A DNA stretch of 64,000 nucleotides, from assembly GCF_037975245.1 (NCBI RefSeq), contig NC_092574.1, positions 10,687,213 through 10,751,212 of the forward strand, given 5' to 3'. This document shows positions 1 through 15,600 of this stretch, in pieces; within the stretch, counting starts at the first letter, position 1; the number at the start of each line of letters is the position of its first letter. The position numbers and the translations under genes are program-made. Source of the stretch: Apostichopus japonicus (taxonomy: Eukaryota; Echinodermata; Holothuroidea; Aspidochirotida; Stichopodidae). Under the pieces are notes generated by a model. That model saw only the letters and a list, made by a program, of their open reading frames with translations. It had not been told where the DNA came from and ran no database searches.

Positions 1-2934
1 AATTGACAGCGATAATCTGTACAGAATAAAACTTATCATTCGCATTGTAGAACCTAACATTATATGAGTACCAGTGTAGCTTGTGGGGTACAAAACTTAA
101 ATGTCATATAAATATACCTTAAAAACAATGCAACTAATGGCAGCCTAAAGTAGATGCCTTCATTGCTATGTGTAGCCAACAATATTTTTTACAGTGCTTG
201 ATATACTGGATAATAAATATTAACTTGTTGATACTGTACTCTGGTCATGTTGTATGAGTGCCAGGATACCTTGTGGGGTACAGACATTGAAATTAAATTA
301 CAATATGTCTCTCAAGAACTTAATAAGAACTAAATCCATCTACCTAGCAAACAATGGAAATTCTTCAATATAAATTCATCTAATTGACAGCGATAATCTA
401 TACAGAATAAAACTTATCATTCGCATTGTAGGACCTTATATTATATGAGTACCAGTGTAGCTTGTGGGGTACAAAACTTAAATGTCATATAAATATACCT
501 TAAAAATAATGCATCTAAATGGCAGCCTTAAGTAGATGCCTTCATTGCTATGAGTAGCCAACAATATTTTTTGCAGTGCTTTATATACAGGATAATGAAA
601 ATTCACCTATTGATGCTGTATTCTGGTCATGTGGTATGAGTGCCAGGATACCTTGTGGGGTACAGACAGTTCAATTACAATTACAATATGTCTCTCAAGA
701 ACTTAATTAGAACTAAATCCATCTAACTAGCAAACAATGGAAATTCTTCAATATAAATTCATCTAATTGACAGCGATAATCTATACAAAAAAATACTTAT
801 CATTCACATTGTAGGACCTAACATTATATGAGTACCAGTGTAGCTTGTGGGGTACAAAACTTAAATGTCATATAAATATACCTTAAAAACAATGCAACTA
901 AATGGCAGCCTAAAGTAGATGCCTTCATTGCTATTAGAAGCCAACAATAACTTTGACCTTTGTTTTATACTGGAATATGAAAATTCACCTATAGATACTG
1001 TATTCTGGTAAAATGGTATGAGTACCAGGATACCTTGTGGGGTACAGACATTTAAATTACAATTTTTCTCTCAAGAACTTAATAAGAACTAAATCCATCT
1101 ACCTAGCAAACAATGGAAATTCTTCAATATAAATTCATCTAATTGACAGCGATAATCTATATAAAAAAATACTTATCATTCGCATTGTAGGACCTAACAT
1201 TATATGAGTACCAGTGTAGCTTGTGGGGTACAAAACTTAAATGTCATATAAATATACCTTAAAAACAATGCAACTAATGGCAGCCTAAAGTAGATGAATT
1301 CATTGCTATGAGTAGCCAACAATATTTTTTACAGTGCTTGATATACTGGATAATAAATATTAACTTGTTGATTTTGTACTCTGGTCATGTTGTATGAGTG
1401 CCAGGATACCTTGTGGGGTACAGACAGTTAAATTACAATTTGTCGTACTGTACTCTGGTCATGTGGTATGAGTGCCAGGATACCTTGTGGGGTACAGACA
1501 GTTAAATTACAATTTGTCGTACTGTACTCTGGTCATGTGGTATGAGTACCAGGATACCTTGTGGGGTACAGACATTTAAATTACAATTTGTTGTACTATA
1601 CTCTGGTCATGTGGTATGAGTGCCAGGATACCTTGTGGGGTACAGACAGTTAAATTACAATTTGTCGTACTGTACTCTGGTCATTTGGTATGAGTGCTAG
1701 GATACCTTGTGGGGTACAGACAGTTCAATTACAATTTGTCTCTCAAGAACTTAATAAGAACTAAATCCATCTACGTAGCAAACAATGAAAATTCTTCAAT
1801 ATAAATTCAACTAATTGACAGCGATAATCTATACAAAAAAATACTTATCATTCGCATTGTAGGACCTAACATTATATGAGTACCAGTGTAGCTTGTGGGG
1901 TACAAAACTTAAATGTCATATATATACCTTAAAAACAATGCAACTAATGGCAGCCTAAAGTAGATGCCTTCATTGCTATGAGTAGCCAACAATATTTTTT
2001 ACAGTGCTTGATATACTGGATAATAAATATTAACTTGTTGATTTTGTACTCTGGTCATGTTGTATGAGTGCCAGGATACCTTGTGGGGTACAGACAGTTA
2101 AATTACAATTTGTCGTACTGTACTCTGGTCATGTGGTATGAGTGCCAGGATACCTTGTGGGGTACAGACAGTTAAATTACAATTTGTCTCTCAAGAACTT
2201 AATAAGAACTAAATCCATCTACCTAACAAACAATGAAAATTCTTCAATATAAATTCAATTAATTGACAGCGATAATCTATACAAAAAAATACTTATCATT
2301 CGCATTGTAGGACCTAACATTATATGAGTACCAGTGAAGCTTGTGGGGTACAAAACTTAAATGTCATATATATATACCTTAAAAACAATGCAACTAATGG
2401 CAGCCTAAAGTAGATGCCTTAATTGCTATGAGTAGCCAACAATATTTTTTACAGTGCTTGATATACTGGATAATAAATATCAACTTGTTGATACTGTACT
2501 CTGGTCATGTTGTATGAGTGCCAGGATACCTTGTGGGGTACAGACAGTTAAATTACAATATGTCTCTCAAGAACTTAATAAGAACTAAATCCATCTACCT
2601 AGCAAACAATGGAAATTCTTCAATATAAATTCATCTAATTGACAGCGATAATCTATACAAAAAAATACTTATCATTCGCATTGTAGGACCTAACATTACA
2701 GTATATGAGTACCAGTGTAGCTTGTGGGGTACAAAACTTAAATGTCATATAAATATACCTTAAAAACAATGCAACTAAATGGCAGCCTAAAGTAGATGCC
2801 TTCATTGCTATGAGTAGCCAACAATATTTTTTACAGTGCTTGATATACTGGACAATAAATATTAACTTGTTGATTTTGTACTCTGGTCATGTTGTATGAG
2901 TGCCAGGATACCTTGTGGGGTACAGACAGTTAAA

Positions 2935-3470
2935 TTACAATTTGTCGTACTGTACTCTGGTCATGTGGTATGAGTACCAGGATACCTTGTGGGGTACAGA
3001 CATTTAAATTACAATTTGTTGTACTATACTCTGGTCATGTGGTATGAGTGCCAGGATACCTTGTGGGGTACAGACAGTTAAATTACAATTTGTCGTACTG
3101 TACTCTGGTCATGTGGTATGAGTACCAGGATACCTTGTGGGGTACAGACATTTAAATTACAATTTGTTGTACTATACTCTGGTCATGTGGTATGAGTGCC
3201 AGGATACCTTGTGGGGTACAGACAGTTAAATTACAATTTGTCGTACTGTACTCTGGTCATGTGGTATGAGTACCAGGATACCTTGTGGGGTACAGACATT
3301 TAAATTACAATTTGTTGTACTATACTCTGGTCATGTGGTATGAGTGCCAGGATACCTTGTGGGGTACAGACAGTTAAATTACAATTTGTCGTACTGTACT
3401 CTGGTCTTGTGGTATGAGTGCTAGGATACCTTGTGGGGTACAGACAGTTAAATTACAATTTGTCTCTCAA
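2935..3470. repeat. Amplified 74-bp sub-repeats in alternating 148-bp dimers
   Basis: Inside one 382-bp unit a 74-bp segment (starting TGTCGTACTGTACTCTGG) is repeated about seven times. Two versions alternate: one carries GAGTGCCAGG and ACAGTTAAATTAC, the other GAGTACCAGG and ACATTTAAATTAC with TTGTACTATACTC. The alternation gives a 148-bp dimer repeated near 2946, 3094 and 3242. This is a second level of tandem amplification nested in the satellite. Confidence 0.9.
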
Positions 3471-6400
3471 GAACTTAATAAGAACTAAATCCATCTACCT
3501 AGCAAACAATGAAAATTCTTAAATATAAATTCAACTAATTGACAGCGATAATCTATACAAAAAAATACTTATCATTCGCATTGTAGGACCTAACATTATA
3601 TGAGTACCAGTGTAGCTTGTGGGGTACAAAACTTAAATGTCATATATATATATACCTTAAAAACAATGCAACTAATGGGAGCCTAAAGTAGATGCCTTCA
3701 TTGCTATGAGTAGCCAACAATATTTTTTACAGTGCTTGATATACTGGATAATAAATATTAACTTGTTGATTTTGTACTCTGGTCATGTTGTATGAGTGCC
3801 AGGATACCTTGTGGGGTACAGACATTGAAATTAAATTACAATATGTCTCTCAAGAACTTAATAAGAACTAAATCCATCTACCTAGCAAACAATGGAAATT
3901 CTTCAATATAAATTCAATTAATTGACAGCGATAATCTATACAAAAAAATACTTATCATTCGCATTGTAGGACCTAACATTATATGAGTACCAGTGTAGCT
4001 TGTGGGGTACAAAACTTAAATGTCATATATATACCTTAAAAACAATGCAACTAAATGGCAGCCTAAAGTAGATGCCTTCATTGCTATGAGTAGCCAACAA
4101 TATTTTTTACAGTGCTTGATATACTGGATAATAAATATTAAATTGTAGATTTTGTACTCTGGTCATGTTGTATGAGTGCCAGGATACCTTGTGGGGTACA
4201 GACAGTTAAATTACAATTTGTCGTACTGTACTCTGGTCATTTGGTATGAGTGCTAGGATACCTTGTGGGGTACAGACAGTTCAATTACAATTTGTCTCTC
4301 AAGAACTTAATAAGAACTAAATCCATCTACCTAGCAAACAATGAAAATTCTTCAATATAAATTCAACTAATTGACAGCGATAATCTATACAAAAAAATAC
4401 TTATCATTCGCATTGTAGGACCTAACATTACATGAGTACCAGTGTAGCTTGTGGGGTACAAAACTTAAATGTCATATATATATACCTTAAAAACAATGCA
4501 ACTAATGGCAGCCTAAAGTAGATGCCTTCACTGCTATGAGTAGCCAACAATATTTTTTACAGTGCTTGATATACTGGATAATAAATATCAACTTGTTGAT
4601 ACTGTACTCTGGTCATGTTGTATGAGTGCCAGGATACCTTGTGGGGTACAGACATTGAAATTAAATTACAATATGTCTCTCAAGAACTTAATAAGAACTA
4701 AATCCATCTACCTAGCAAACAATGGAAATTCTTCAATATAAATTAATCTAATTGACAGCGATAATCTATACAAAAAAATACTTATCATTCGCATTGTAGG
4801 ACCTAACATTACAGTATATGAGTACCAGTGTAGCTTGTGGGGTACAAAACTTAAATGTCATATAAATATACCTTAAAAACAATGCAACTAAATGGCAGCC
4901 TAAAGTAGATGCCTTCATTGCTATGAGTAGCCAACAATATTTTTTACAGTGCTTGATATACTGGATAATAAATATTAACTTGTTGATTTTGTACTCTGGT
5001 CATGTTGTATGAGTGCCAGGATACCTTGTGGGGTACAGACAGTTAAAGTACAATTTTGTCGTACTGTACTCTGGTCATGTGGTATGAGTGCCAGGATACC
5101 TTGTGGGGTACAGACAGTTAAATTACAATTTGTCTCTCAAGAACTTAATAAGAACTAAATCCATCTACCTAGCAAACAATGAAAATTCTTCAATATAAAT
5201 TCATCTAATTGACAGCGATAATCTATACAAAAAAATACTTATCATTCGCATTGTAGGACCTAACATTATATGAGTACCAGTGTAGCTTGTGGGGTACAAA
5301 ACTTAAATGTCATATAAATATACCTTAAAAACAAAGCAACTAAATGGTAGCCTAAAGTAGATGCCTTCATTGCTATGAGTAGCCAACAATAGTTTTGGCA
5401 GTGCTTTATATACAGGATAATGAAAATTCACCTACTGATGCTGTATTCTGGTCATGTGGTATGAGTGCCAGGATACCTTGTGGGGTACAGACAGTTAAAT
5501 TACAATTACAATATGTCTCTCAAGAACTTAATTAGAAATAAATCCATCTACCTAGCAAACAATGCAAACTCTTTAATATAAATATATCTAATTGACAGCG
5601 ATAATCTGTACAGAATAAAACTCATCATTCGCATTGTAGGACCTAACATTATATGAGTACCAGTGTAGCTTGTGGGGTACAAAACTTAAATGTCATATAA
5701 ATATACCTGAAAAACAATCCAACTAATGGCAGCCTAAAGTAGATGCCTTCATTGCTATGAGTAGCCAACAATATTTTTTACAGTGCTTGATATACTGGAT
5801 AATAAATATTAACTTGTTGATACTGTACTCTGGTCATGTTGTATAAGTACCAGGATACCTTGTGGGATACAGACATTGAAATTAAATTACAATATGTCTC
5901 TCAAGAACTTAATAAGAACTAAATCCACTTACCTAGCAAACAATGGAAATTCTTCAATATAAATTCATCTAATTGACAGCGATAATCTATACAAAAAAAT
6001 ACTTATCATTCGCATTGTAGGACCTAACATTACAGTATATGAGTACCAGTGTAGCTTGTGGGGTACAAAACTTAAATGTCATATAAATATACCTTAAAAA
6101 CAATGCAACTAAATGGCAGCCTAAAGTAGATGCCTTCATTGCTATGAGTAGCCAACAACATTTTTTACAGTGCTTGATATACTGTTTAATAAATATTAAC
6201 TTGTTGTTTTTGTACTCTGGTCATGTTGTATGAGTGCCAGGATACCTTGTGGGGTACAGACAGTTAAATTACAATTTGTCGTACTGTACTCTGGTCATGT
6301 GGTATTAGTGCCAGGATACCTTGTGGTGTACAGACAGTTAAATTACAATTTGTCTCTCAAGAACTTAATAAGAACTAAATCTATCTACCTAGCAAACAAT

Positions 6401-8189
6401 GAAAATTCTTCAATATAAATTCATCTAATTGACAGCGATAATCTATACAAAAAAATACTTATCATTCGCATTGTAGGACCTAACATTATATGAGTACCAG
6501 TGTAGCTTGTGGGATACAAAACTTAAAAGTCATATAAATATACCTTAAAAACAATGCAACTAAATGGCAGCCTAAAGTAGATGCCTTCATTGCTATGAGT
6601 AGCCAACAATAACTTTGACAGTGCTTTATATACAGGATAATGAAAATTCACCTATTGATGCTGTATTCTGGTCATGTGGTATGAGTGCCAGGATACCTTG
6701 TGGGGTACAGACAGTTCAATTACAATTACAATATGTCTCTCAAGAACTTAATTAGAACTAAATCCATCTAACTAGCAAACAATGGAAATTCTTCAATATA
6801 AATTCATCTAATTGACAGCGATAATCTATACAAAAAAATACTTATCATTCGCATTGTAGGACCTAACATTATATGAGTACCAGTGTAGCTTGTGGGGTAC
6901 AAAACTTAAATGTCATATAAACATACCTTAAAAACAATGCAACTAATGGCAGCCTAAAGTAGATGCCTTCATTGCTATGTGTAGCCAACAATATTTTTTA
7001 CAGTGCTTGATATACTGGATAATAAATATTAACTTGTTGATACTGTACTCTGGTCATGTTGTATGAGTGCCAGGATACCTTGTGGGGTACAGACAGTTCA
7101 ATTACAATTACAATATGTCTCTCAAGAACTTAATTAGAACTAAATCCATCTAACTAGCAAACAATGGAAATTCTTCAATATAAATTCATCTAATTGACAG
7201 CGATAATCTATACAAAAAAATACTTATCATTCGCATTGTAGGACCTAACATTATATGAGTACCAGTGTAGCTTGTGGGGTACAAAACTTAAATGTCATAT
7301 AAATATACCTTAAAAACAATGCAACTAAATGGCAGCCTAAAGTAGATGCCTTCATTGCTATTAGAAGCCAACAATAACTTTGACCTTTGTTTTATACTGG
7401 AATATGAAAATTCACCTATAGATACTGTATTCTGGTAAAATGGTATGAGTACCAGGATACCTTGTGGGGTACAGACAGTTCAATTACAATTTGTCTCTCA
7501 AGAACTTAATAAGAACTAAATCCATCTACCTAGCAAACAATGAAAATTCTTCAATATAAATTCATCTAATTGACAGCGATAATCTATACAAAAAAATACT
7601 TATCATTCGCATTGTAGGACCTAACATGATATGAGTACCAGTGTAGCTTGTGGGGTACAAAACTTAAATGTCATATAAATATACCTTAAAAACAATGCAA
7701 CTAATGACAGCCTAAAGTAGATGCCTTCATTGCTATGAGTAGCCATCAATATTTTTTACAGTGCTTGATATACTGGATAATAAATATTAACTTGTTGATT
7801 TTGTACTCTGGTCATGTTGTATGAGTGCCAGGATACCTTGTGGGGTACAGACAGTTCAATTACAATTACAATATGTCTCTCAAGAACTTAATAAGAACTA
7901 AATCCATCTACCTAGCAAACAATGGAAATTCTTCAATATAAATTCATCTAATTGACAGCGATAATCTATACAAAAAAATACTTATCATTCGCATTGTAGG
8001 ACCTAACATTATATGAGTACCAGTGTAGCTTGTGGGGTACAAAACTTAAATGTCATATAAATATACCTTAAAAACAATGCAACTAATGGCAGCCTAAAGT
8101 AGATGCCTTCATTGCTATGAGTAGCCAACAATATTTTTTACAGTGCTTGATATACTGGATAATAAATATTAACTTGTTGATTTTGTACT

Positions 8190-8770
8190 CTGGTCATGTT
8201 GTATGAGTGCCAGGATACCTTGTGGGGTACAGACAGTTAAATTACAATTTGTCGTACTGTACTCTGGTCATGTGGTATGAGTGCCAGGATACCTTGTGGG
8301 GTACAGACAGTTAAATTACAATTTGTCGTACTGTACTCTGGTCATGTGGTATGAGTACCAGGATACCTTGTGGGGTACAGACATTTAAATTACAATTTGT
8401 TGTACTATACTCTGGTCATGTGGTATGAGTGCCAGGATACCTTGTGGGGTACAGACAGTTAAATTACAATTTGTCGTACTGTACTCTGGTCATGTGGTAT
8501 GAGTACCAGGATACCTTGTGGGGTACAGACATTTAAATTACAATTTGTCGTACTATAGTCTGGTCATGTGGTATGAGTGCCAGGATACCTTGTGGGGTAC
8601 AGACAGTTAAATTACAATTTGTCGTACTGTACTCTGGTCATGTGGTATGAGTGCCAGGATACCTTGTGGGGTACAGACAGTTAAATTACAATTTGTCGTA
8701 CTGTACTCTGGTCTTGTGGTATGAGTGCTAGGATACCTTGTGGGGTACAGACAGTTAAATAACAATTTGT
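8190..8770. repeat. Second block of amplified 74-bp sub-repeats
   Basis: About seven consecutive copies of the 74-bp segment occupy one satellite unit here. Other units carry none to three copies (for example 1440-1735, 5050-5130 and 10490-10790). The copy number is highly variable, as expected of replication slippage or unequal exchange restricted to this part of the unit. Confidence 0.88.
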
Positions 8771-9699
8771 CTCTCAAGAACTTAATAAGAACTAAATCCA
8801 TCTACCTAGCAAACAATGAAAATTCTTCAATATAAATTCAACTAATTGACAGCGATAATCTATACAAAAAAATACTTATCATTCGCATTGTAGGACCTAA
8901 CATTATATGAGTACCAGTGTAGCTTGTGGGGTACAAAACTTAAATGTCATATATATATATACCTTAAAAACAATGCAACTAATGGGAGCCTAAAGTAGAT
9001 GCCTTCATTGCTATGAGTAGCCAACAATATTTTTTACAGTGCTTGATATACTGGATAATAAATATTAACTTGTTGATTTTGCACTCTGGTCATGTTGTAT
9101 GAGTGCCAGGATACCTTGTGGGGTGCAGACATTGAAATTAAATTACAATATGTCTCTCAAGAACTTAATAAGAACTAAATCCATCTACCTAGCAAACAAT
9201 GGAAATTCTTCAATATAAATTCAATTAATTGACAGCGATAATCTATACAAAAAAATACTTATCATTCGCATTGTAGGACCTAACATTATATGAGTACCAG
9301 TGTAGCTTGTGGGGTACAAAACTTAAATGTCATATATATACCTTAAAAACAATGCAACTAAATGGCAGCCTAAAGTAGATGCCTTCATTGCTATGAGTAG
9401 CCAACAATATTTTTTACAGTGCTTGATATACTGGATAATAAATATTAACTTGTTGATTTTGTACTCTGGTCATGTTGTATGAGTGCCAGGATACCTTGTG
9501 GGGTACAGACAGTTAAATTACAATTTGTCGTACTGTACTCTGGTCATGTGGTATGAGTGCCAGGATACCTTGTGGGGTACAGACAGTTAAATTACAATTT
9601 GTCGTACTGTACTCTGGTCATTTGGTATGAGTGCTAGGATACCTTGTGGGGTACAGACAGTTCAATTACAATGTCTCTCAAGAACTTAATAAGAACTAA

Positions 9700-12600
9700 A
9701 TCCATCTACCTAGCAAACAATGAAAATTCTTCAATATAAATTCAACTAATTGACAGCGATAATCTATACAAAAAAATACTTATCATTCGCATTGTAGGAC
9801 CTAACATTATATGAGTACCAGTGTAGCTTGTGGGGTACAAAACTTAAATGTCATATATATACCTTAAAAACAATGCGATTAATGGCAGCCTAAAGTAGAT
9901 GCCTTCATTGCTATGAGTAGCCAACAATATTTTTTACAGTGCTTGATATACTGGATAATAAATATTAACTTGTTGATTTTGTACTCTGGTCATGTTGTAT
10001 GAGTGCCAGGATACCTTGTGGGGTAGGACAGTTAAATTACAATTTGTCGTACTGTACTCTGGTCATGTGGTATGAGTGCCAGGATACCTTGTGGGGTACA
10101 GACAGTTAAATTACAATTTGTCTCTCAAGAACTTAATAAGAACTAAATCCATCTACCTAGCAAACAATGAAAATTCTTCAATATAAATTCATCTCATTGA
10201 CAGTGATAATCCATACAGAAAAATACTTATCATTCGCATTGTAGGACCTAACATTATATGAGTACCAGTGTAGCTTGTGGGGTACAAAACTTAAATGTCA
10301 TATAAATATACCTTAAAAACAATGCAACTAAATGGCAGCCTAAAGTAGATGCCTTCATTGCTATGAGTAGCCAACAATATTTTTTACAGTGCTTGATATA
10401 CTGGATAATAAATATTAACTTGTTGATTTTGTACTTTGGTCATGTTGTATGAGTGCCAGGATACCTTGTGGGGTACAGACAGTTAAATTACAATTTGTCG
10501 TACTGTACTCTGGTCTTGTGGTATGAGTACCAGGATACCTTGTGGGGTACAGACATTTAAATTACAATTTGTCGTACTATAGTCTGGTCATGTGGTATGA
10601 GTGCCAGGATACCTTGTGGGGTACAGACAGTTAAATTACAATTTGTCGTACTGTACTCTGGTCATGTGGTATGAGTGCCAGGATACCTTGTGGGGTACAG
10701 ACAGTTAAATTACAATTTGTCGTACTGTACTCTGGTCTTGTGGTATGAGTGCTAGGATACCTTGTGGGGTACAGACAGTTAAATTACAATTTGTCTCTCA
10801 AGAACTTAATAAGAACTAAATCCATCTACCTAGCAAACAATGAAAATTCTTCAATATAAATTCAACTAATTGACAGCGATAATCTATACAAAAAAATACT
10901 TATCATTCGCATTGTAGGACCTAACATTATATGAGTACCAGTGTAGCTTGTGGGGTACAAAACTTAAATGTCATATATATATATACCTTAAAAACAATGC
11001 AACTAATGGGAGCCTAAAGTAGATGCCTTCATTGCTATGAGTAGCCAACAATATTTTTTACAGTGCTTGATATACTGGATAATAAATATTAACTTGTTGA
11101 TTTTGCACTCTGGTCATGTTGTATGAGTGCCAGGATACCTTGTGGGGTACAGACATTGAAATTAAATTACAATATGTCTCTCAAGAACTTAATAAGAACT
11201 AAATCCATCTACCTAGCAAACAATGGAAATTCTTCAATATAAATTCAATTAATTGACAGCGATAATCTATACAAAAAAATACTTATCATTCGCATTGTAG
11301 GACCTAACATTATATGAGTACCAGTGTAGCTTGTGGGGTACAAACTTAAATGTCATATATATACCTTAAAAACAATGCAACTAAATGGCAGCCTAAAGTA
11401 GATGCCTTCATTGCTATGAGTAGCCAACAATATTTTTTACAGTGCTTGATATACTGGATAATAAATATTAACTTGTTGATTTTGTACTCTGGTCATGTTG
11501 TATGAGTGCCAGGATACCTTGTGGGGTACAGACAGTTAAATTACAATTTGTCGTACTGTACTCTGGTCATGTGGTATGAGTGCCAGGATACCTTGTGGGG
11601 TACAGACAGTTAAATTACAATTTGTCGTACTGTACTCTGGTCATTTGGTATGAGTGCTAGGATACCTTGTGGGGTACAGACAGTTCAATTACAATTTGTC
11701 TCTCAAGAACTTAATAAGAACTAAATCCATCTACCTAGCAAACAATGAAAATTCTTCAATATAAATTCAACTAATTGACAGCGATAATCTATACAAAAAA
11801 ATACTTATCATTCGCATTGTAGGACCTAACATTATATGAGTACCAGTGTAGCTTGTGGGGTACAAAACTTAAATGTCATATATATACCTTAAAAACAATG
11901 CAACTAAATGGCAGCCTAAAGTAGATGCCTTCATTGCTATGAGTAGCCAACAATATTTTTTACAGTGCTTGATATACTGGATAATAAATATTAACTTGTT
12001 GATTTTGTACTCTGGTCATGTTGTATGAGTGCCAGGATACCTTGTGGGGTACAGACAGTTAAATTACAATTTGTCGTACTGTACTCTGGTCATGTGGTAT
12101 GAGTGCCAGGATACCTTGTGGGGTACAGACAGTTAAATTACAATTTGTCGTACTGTACTCTGGTCATTTGGTATGAGTGCTAGGATACCTTGTGGGGTAC
12201 AGACAGTTCAACTACAATTTGTCTCTCAAGAACTTAATAAGAACTAAATCCATCTACCTAGCAAACAATGAAAATTCTTCAATATAAATTCAACTAATTG
12301 ACAGCGATAATCTATACAAAAAAATACTTATCATTCGCATTGTAGGACCTAACATTATATGAGTACCAGTGTAGCTTGTGGGGTACAAAACTTAAATGTC
12401 ATATATATACCTTAAAAACAATGCGATTAATGGCAGCCTAAAGTAGATGCCTTCATTGCTATGAGTAGCCAACAATATTTTTCACAGTGCTTGATATACT
12501 GGATAATAAATATTAACTTGTTGATTTTGTACTCTGGTCATGTTGTATGAGTGCCAGGATACCTTGTGGGGTAGGACAGTTAAATTACAATTTGTCGTAC

Positions 12601-15600
12601 TGTACTCTGGTCATGTGGTATGAGTGCCAGGATACCTTGTGGGGTACAGACAGTTAAATTACAATTTGTCTCTCAAGAACTTAATAAGAACTAAATCCAT
12701 CTACCTAGCAAACAATGAAAATTCTTCAATATAAATTCATCTCATTGACAGTGATAATCCATACAGAAAAATACTTATCATTCGCATTGTAGGACCTAAC
12801 ATTATATGAGTACCAGTGTAGCTTGTGGGGTACAAAACTTAAATGTCATATAAATATACCTTAAAAACAATGCAACTAAATGGCAGCCTAAAGTAGATGC
12901 CTTCATTGCTATGAGTAGCCAACAATATTTTTTACAGTGCTTGATATACTGGATAATAAATATTAACTTGTTGATTTTGTACTTTGGTCATGTTGTATGA
13001 GTGCCAGGATACCTTGTGGGGTACAGACAGTTAAATTACAATTTGTCGTACTGTACTCTGGTCTTGTGGTATGAGTACCAGGATACCTTGTGGGGTACAG
13101 ACATTTAAATTACAATTTGTCGTACTATAGTCTGGTCATGTGGTATGAGTGCCAGGATACCTTGTGGGGTACAGACAGTTAAATTACAATTTGTCGTACT
13201 GTACTCTGGTCATTTGGTATGAGTGCTAGGATACCTTGTGGGGTACAGACAGTTCAATTACAATTTGTCTCTCAAGAACTTAATAAGAACTAAATCCATC
13301 TACCTAGCAAACAATGAAAATTCTTCAATATAAATTCAACTAATTGACAGCGATAATCTATACAAAAAAATACTTATCATTCGCATTGTAGGACCTAACA
13401 TTATATGAGTACCAGTGTAGCTTGTGGGGTACAAAACTTAAATGTCATATATATACCTTAAAAACAATGCAACTAAATGGCAGCCTAAAGTAGATGCCTT
13501 CATTGCTATGAGTAGCCAACAATATTTTTTACAGTGCTTGATATACTGGATAATAAATATTAACTTGTTGATTTTGTACTCTGGTCATGTTGTATGAGTG
13601 CCAGGATACCTTGTGGGGTACAGACAGTTAAATTACAATTTGTCGTACTGTACTCTGGTCATGTGGTATGAGTGCCAGGATACCTTGTGGGGTACAGACA
13701 GTTAAATTACAATTTGTCGTACTGTACTCTGGTCATTTGGTATGAGTGCTAGGATACCTTGTGGGGTACAGACAGTTCAATTACAATTTGTCTCTCAAGA
13801 ACTTAATAAGAACTAAATCCATCTACCTAGCAAACAATGAAAATTCTTCAATATAAATTCAACTAATTGACAGCGATAATCTATACAAAAAAATACTTAT
13901 CATTCGCATTGTAGGACCTAACATTATATGAGTACCAGTGTAGCTTGTGGGGTACAAAACTTAAATGTCATATATATACCTTAAAAACAATGCGATTAAT
14001 GGCAGCCTAAAGTAGATGCCTTCATTGCTATGAGTAGCCAACAATATTTTTCACAGTGCTTGATATACTGGATAATAAATATTAACTTGTTGATTTTGTA
14101 CTCTGGTCATGTTGTATGAGTGCCAGGATACCTTGTGGGGTAGGACAGTTAAATTACAATTTGTCGTACTGTACTCTGGTCATGTGGTATGAGTGCCAGG
14201 ATACCTTGTGGGGTACAGACAGTTAAATTACAATTTGTCTCTCAAGAACTTAATAAGAACTAAATCCATCTACCTAGCAAACAATGAAAATTCTTCAATA
14301 TAAATTCATCTCATTGACAGTGATAATCCATACAGAAAAATACTTATCATTCGCATTGTAGGACCTAACATTATATGAGTACCAGTGTAGCTTGTGGGGT
14401 ACAAAACTTAAATGTCATATAAATATACCTTAAAAACAATGCAACTAAATGGCAGCCTAAAGTAGATGCCTTCATTGCTATGAGTAGCCAACAATATTTT
14501 TTACAGTGCTTGATATACTGGATAATAAATATTAACTTGTTGATTTTGTACTTTGGTCATGTTGTATGAGTGCCAGGATACCTTGTGGGGTACAGACAGT
14601 TAAATTACAATTTGTCGTACTGTACTCTGGTCTTGTGGTATGAGTACCAGGATACCTTGTGGGGTACAGACATTTAAATTACAATTTGTCGTACTATAGT
14701 CTGGTCATGTGGTATGAGTGCCAGGATACCTTGTGGGGTACAGACAGTTAAATTACAATTTGTCGTACTGTACTCTGGTCATGTGGTATGAGTGCCAGGA
14801 TACCTTGTGGGGTACAGACAGTTAAATTACAATTTGTCGTACTGTACTCTGGTCTTGTGGTATGAGTGCTAGGATACCTTGTGGGGTACAGACAGTTAAA
14901 TTACAATTTGTCTCTCAAGAACTTAATAAGAACTAAATCCATCTACCTAGCAAACAATGAAAATTCTTCAATATAAATTCAACTAATTGACAGCGATAAT
15001 CTATACAAAAAAATACTTATCATTCGCATTGTAGGACCTAACATTATATGAGTACCAGTGTAGCTTGTGGGGTACAAAACTTAAATGTCATATATATATA
15101 TACCTTAAAAACAATGCAACTAATGGGAGCCTAAAGTAGATGCCTTCATTGCTATGAGTAGCCAACAATATTTTTTACAGTGCTTGATATACTGGATAAT
15201 AAATATTAACTTGTTGATTTTGCACTCTGGTCATGTTGTATGAGTGCCAGGATACCTTGTGGGGTACAGACATTGAAATTAAATTACAATATGTCTCTCA
15301 AGAACTTAATAAGAACTAAATCCATCTACCTAGCAAACAATGGAAATTCTTCAATATAAATTCAATTAATTGACAGCGATAATCTATACAAAAAAATACT
15401 TATCATTCGCATTGTAGGACCTAACATTATATGAGTACCAGTGTAGCTTGTGGGGTACAAAACTTAAATGTCATATATATACCTTAAAAACAATGCAACT
15501 AAATGGCAGCCTAAAGTAGATGCCTTCATTGCTATGAGTAGCCAACAATATTTTTTACAGTGCTTGATATACTGGATAATAAATATTAACTTGTTGATTT

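Noticed and set aside
6230-8801. Open frames of 62-64 codons in the first satellite on both strands
   Set aside because: They recur only by repeat periodicity. The unit lengths are not multiples of three, and the frames are broken in neighbouring units.
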